Shown here one piece after another: positions 60,730 through 64,000 of a stretch of 64,000 nt of DNA. The notes under the pieces are model-generated. The model was not told the origin of the DNA. It searched no databases and saw nothing but the letters and a program-made list of their open reading frames with translations. A program made the position numbers and the translations under genes. The stretch is from Hermetia illucens (Eukaryota; Arthropoda; Insecta; Diptera; Stratiomyidae): positions 95,458,849 to 95,522,848 of the forward strand of contig NC_051849.1 in assembly GCF_905115235.1 (NCBI RefSeq). Direction: 5' to 3'. Each line of letters starts with the position of its first letter. The first letter of the stretch is position 1.

Positions 60730-61887
60730 ATGGCAGGGTCGGCACTCCGCCGTCTGATGGCTGAATATAGGCGTAAGTGGTGGATTTATTGCATAAGCTG
60801 GGAACGGTGTAGCGAGTTTGGATTAATTGTGACTTTCTCGTTTTCTCGCAGAGCTAACTCTGAATCCGCCAGAAGGAATCGTGGCAGGACCCATAAGCGA
60901 GGATAATTTCTTCGAATGGGAGGCTCTCATTGCGTACGTAAATGTTTTATTTGATATAAAGCGCAAATTGGGTGACTGACGTCGCCGTCGGTGATGTGGC
61001 CAGGGGAATATCAGACGACGATCTTGAGGGGGTTTCGGAAGTGGGTTGACTGCATCATTTGTGGGTCGCCAAAAGTCCCATTGCGATTTCGGGCGGCCTT
61101 TGAACTTTCAAGCCAATTTCGCAGAAGAAGCGGTTGCGTGGATGGTCAGATCTTATTTGAGTGTCAATAGTTGTATGTCGGCTGGACTTATTGCAGCGAA
61201 ATGTGATTTTATTCAGTCTGCATCTCTAGATGTTTTTTCATCGAGCTTAATTTCTTGTTGTCCGCAAGATCCTTCTTCAAAAATTTTATCTCTGCGACAA
61301 AATCTGTTACAGATGGTCATGGACACCTTTGATAATATTTCCTTCAAAAATTTTTACTCTTATCATTCTCTTTAATATTTCAGCGGCCCAGAGGGCACAT
61401 GTTTCGAGGGTGGAGTGTTTCCAGCTAAATTGGTCTTCCCGCCCGACTACCCGCTCAGTCCGCCAAAAATGAAATTCACCTGTGAAATGTTCCACCCGAA
61501 CAGTAAGTTCCCATGCTCTAACGGCCTTGCATCCATAATTAATCCCCACGAACCATTTATTTTCAGTCTTCGCCGATGGCCGTGTTTGTATATCAATCCT
61601 GCATGCGCCTGGCGACGACCCCATGGGCTACGAGCTTTCGGCTGAGCGGTGGAGTCCCGTTCAAAGTGTAGAGAAAATTTTACTGAGTGTCGTTTCGATG
61701 CTGGCAGGTAAGTTGCCCGAATCTATTCCCAAGCGCTCAGATTTTGAGTATCTGTTGCCCCGTTTCAGAGCCAAACGATGAGTCAGGCGCTAACGTGGAC
61801 GCGGCGATCATGTGGCGCGACAACCGCGAGGAGTTCAACAAAATAGCTAGGCGGATTGTACGGAAAACGCTTGGATTGCCATCATAA
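60730..61887 (+). CDS. Ubc7: Ubc7 / UBE2G2, ERAD ubiquitin-conjugating enzyme E2
   Basis: Exons 60730-60772, 60852-60933, 61384-61502, 61567-61707 and 61769-61887; all GT-AG, 167 aa (human UBE2G2 is 165). The UBC fold is complete: [20 protein letters not shown] at the N-terminus, the HPN motif at 79-81, catalytic Cys89 in GRVCISIL, and the acidic loop [19 protein letters not shown] (about 94-112) typical of the G2/Cdc34 group. C-terminal helices run from [20 protein letters not shown] to [13 protein letters not shown]. It builds Lys48-linked chains with ER-membrane E3s in ER-associated degradation. Introns are 79, 450, 64 and 61 bp. Divergent from NOP58. The Drosophila orthologue is courtless. 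Confidence 0.96.
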
Positions 61888-62280
61888 ATCACATTTCGTC
61901 CTTGTCATCTCTTATTTTTTAATTAGTCGTTGAATGGACAGTCAGTTATGCATATTTTCGCCAATCGTAGGAGAGTTCTTTTTGTTTATTTTCCAACTGG
62001 AATGTGTAAATTTTTATTTCGAAATCGAGGAGGTAACGTGCACGATGCATTCTTAACAGATATTCGAATATATTATGGTAATCTATTGAGAAAATGTATG
62101 ATCGGTTATGGGTTTAATGTAGGTGAAAATTTTCCTAAATAATAAGTGAATTGAGATACAGCTGGGGGCGTTTTCCTTTTTGCAGTACTTTCATGAATTT
62201 TACTACAAGGGGGAGTCTAAGGAGTCGGGAATGTCCTAACGAATAGTGAGGAAAATTTTGTTTGTTACGGAAATTTAAGC
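61888..62280. other. 3' flank of Ubc7
   Basis: Probable 3' UTR and downstream sequence. No canonical AATAAA was noticed near the stop. No other feature. Confidence 0.4.
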
Positions 62281-64000
62281 AATGCCCTATTGCAAAGGTG
62301 TTCGTTGGGCACCTGATGAACCAGTTTTCTGTCCACCTCTAAATCGTGTGTACAGTTTGATTCTTGTGCATTGTAGGTTGTTTCTGTTGTTTCTGTGTAA
62401 AAAACCGTTTTTGTCTTCTACTGATTTATTCAGCCTATTTTTTGCACATATTGTTTGGTTCTTGCTTTGCATTAAGCTCCGTGCGTGCTTTTCGTGCCCT
62501 GGTGCGAAATCGGAATCCAAAGTGCTATTAGCATGGGAGGAGAGGGGTCCGACATTAATTACCGAAATTGTAGACAACAGCTTGGAAAAAGAGGCATGTA
62601 TGGAAGTGGGTGTGATTTCCCCCTCCAACAATGACAATTCTAAAGCAGCATCTGGAAAACTAGCTATTAAAAGAAAAACGATCCACCGTGTCCGCAAAGC
62701 AAAGTTCCAAAAATTAAATACATGCCCACAGTGGCACAAAGGAAAGAATACCCTACCTTTCCCCTTTTCGAATCGGCAACTATTAGTACACCTGTTGCAG
62801 CAGCACCGAGCGTTGCTCCTACCAATATTTTCCCTAAATCTCTTGATGCTACTGGACGGTATCGGCCTCCGAAATAAACTTAAACGACATCAAGTATGTG
62901 AACTGTTCGGTCCTAATTGGCCGTTGTCAAGCAAATCCGGAAAACAGAGTTAGGCTGGACTGATTAGACCTGTTCACACATCGGAAATCCCTAAGGTACG
63001 ACAAGGATATTAATATCAAACGTGAAGGCTATGCGAGAGCGACGCCATCTTCAAAACCGCACAAACAGCGAACTGCTTCGTAACGGATAAAAGTGTGAAA
63101 TCTCTGGGCTACAAACCCTTTGTACCGTTCAGCGCAAAATGCCGCGACGGAATTATTAAACATGTTTCTCTAAATTGCGATGAGGGAAAGATAGCAAGCC
63201 GGTCGGAGTCACCTGTTAAGATTCTGAAAGCTCAGAGGTTTAGCAGAACAGGCAAAGAAAACAAAGATCTACACTTCCCAACAGGCACGGTTAAGCTGGC
63301 CTTTCAGGGGGAAACCCTCCCTACGCATGTAATCATAGGAAAAACTTACTTCGAATTAGATCATTTTGAACAGTCAGAGCGACAGTGCTACAACTGCGGG
63401 CACATTGCCAAACTATGCAACTACAAAACCGGAATGCCTGAACTGTGGAAGCAGTGAAAACTGCAATGGTACATTCTGCTCCAAAAATGCATACTATGCA
63501 ATAGCACAGAGCATATTACCCGAAATAAAGAATGTCTCAACTGGGCTGAATAGAAACAAGTCGGGAAACTGGAAGCTGGACGCTTCAGGTACGAAAGGTT
63601 TTGTGTATTTCTTAGTACCCAATATATCCATATATTATGTGTGAGTATCCACTTTCGGGTGATATTGATATTCATAATCTTCAATTTTCAAAGAAGGAAC
63701 AACTTTGACATATTATAACTTTGTTAGTAATAATGCGATTTTCACCAAATGGTAAGATCATGCCCTATATTATAGCCTATATCACTGCAAAATTTCATGG
63801 TACTAGGATGAACTTAATGTCTGTTTTGTGTTTACACAAAACCTTAAAAAGCGATTAAATTTGCAGGAGTCAAAAACAACAATTAAGGAAGCCATAAGAA
63901 ATGTTAGGAATTATTATCATGGAATTGACAATGAGATTGAGTACAAAACGGAGTTCCCACCTAGACCAAAAATTACTATGGAAGACACTTGTCGGAAACA
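62281..64000 (+). mobile_element. Jockey/I-type LINE ORF1 with CCHC knuckles, runs off the window
   Basis: From about 62500 the plus strand encodes an ORF1-type nucleic-acid-binding protein, including VKILKAQRFSRTGKENKDLH followed by FPTGTVKLAFQGETLPTHVI. Zinc knuckles follow (CYNCGHIAKLCN, then CLNCGSSENC at 63430-63465 in another frame). After the repeat insertion at 63554-63850 it continues as KTTIKEAIRNVRNYYHGIDN to the window edge. There are several frame changes. The ORF2/pol part would lie beyond 64000. A 223-aa open frame at 62282 is partly this ORF1 and not a host membrane protein. Confidence 0.65.
63554..63850 (+). repeat. GACA-tail repeat, internally deleted, inserted in LINE ORF1
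   Basis: It starts AAACAAGTCGGGAAACTGGA, then AAAGGTTTTGTGTATTTCTT, and skips most of the interior, including the GACA tract. It ends with TTTTGTGTTTACACAAAACC and TTAAAAA, where TTTTGTGT-TT-ACACAAAA forms a strong hairpin. LINE ORF1 coding sequence lies on both sides. Confidence 0.7.

Noticed and set aside
62282-62953. 223-aa frame with a hydrophobic N-terminus taken as a host membrane protein
   Set aside because: Its downstream half blends into a LINE ORF1 with CCHC knuckles, and the hydrophobic part looks like untranslated AT-rich sequence read in frame.

Overview
This is eukaryotic nuclear DNA from an insect, almost certainly a fly with a large, transposon-rich genome. The genes have GT-AG introns, mostly 50-80 nt long. 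A dodo (PIN1) gene lies tail-to-tail with a penguin (PUM3) gene; from memory these two are neighbours at 19F in Drosophila melanogaster. The repeat style (RTE-like LINEs, a tRNA-headed SINE, a repeat with a GACA-rich tail) would suit a soldier-fly-type genome, but that is a guess.

Layout. 1-19.0 kb is gene-poor: an RTE-like LINE (8.8-11.85 kb), two tRNA-derived SINE copies, a LINE RNase H fragment and a patchwork of old LINE pieces. 19.06-20.10 kb (minus) is a three-exon protein with two chromodomains. 20.81-30.92 kb (plus) is penguin/PUM3 in eight exons; its first intron (7.8 kb) holds R4/Dong-like and RTE-like LINE debris. 31.18-43.53 kb (minus) is dodo/PIN1 in five exons; its last intron (11.7 kb) holds two further RTE copies, a second LINE family, a BEL/Pao fossil, an element with 200-bp inverted ends and a foldback element. 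43.5-50.3 kb is repeats. 50.34-50.69 kb (minus) is an intronless, divergent histone H2A. 50.96-60.17 kb (minus) is NOP58 in five exons; its 7.2-kb first intron holds LOA-like LINE pieces and a mariner. 60.73-61.89 kb (plus) is Ubc7/UBE2G2 in five exons, divergent from NOP58. 62.3-64 kb is a LINE ORF1 split by another copy of the GACA-tail repeat.

How the genes relate. NOP58 and penguin/PUM3 are both nucleolar ribosome-biogenesis factors, and each has the same ACACGTGT palindrome (a Myc/Max-type E-box) about 85-115 bp upstream of its ATG. Two NOP58 introns carry related box C/D snoRNAs. Both can pair with two adjoining stretches of one conserved 28S rRNA segment, so a gene for a core box C/D snoRNP protein also appears to make guide RNAs for that particle. 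PIN1, UBE2G2, the double-chromodomain protein and the H2A variant act in proline isomerisation, ER-associated degradation and chromatin.

No CRISPR array, operon or prokaryotic feature is present. Exon boundaries were placed by eye from splice consensus, reading frame and protein family, without transcript data.
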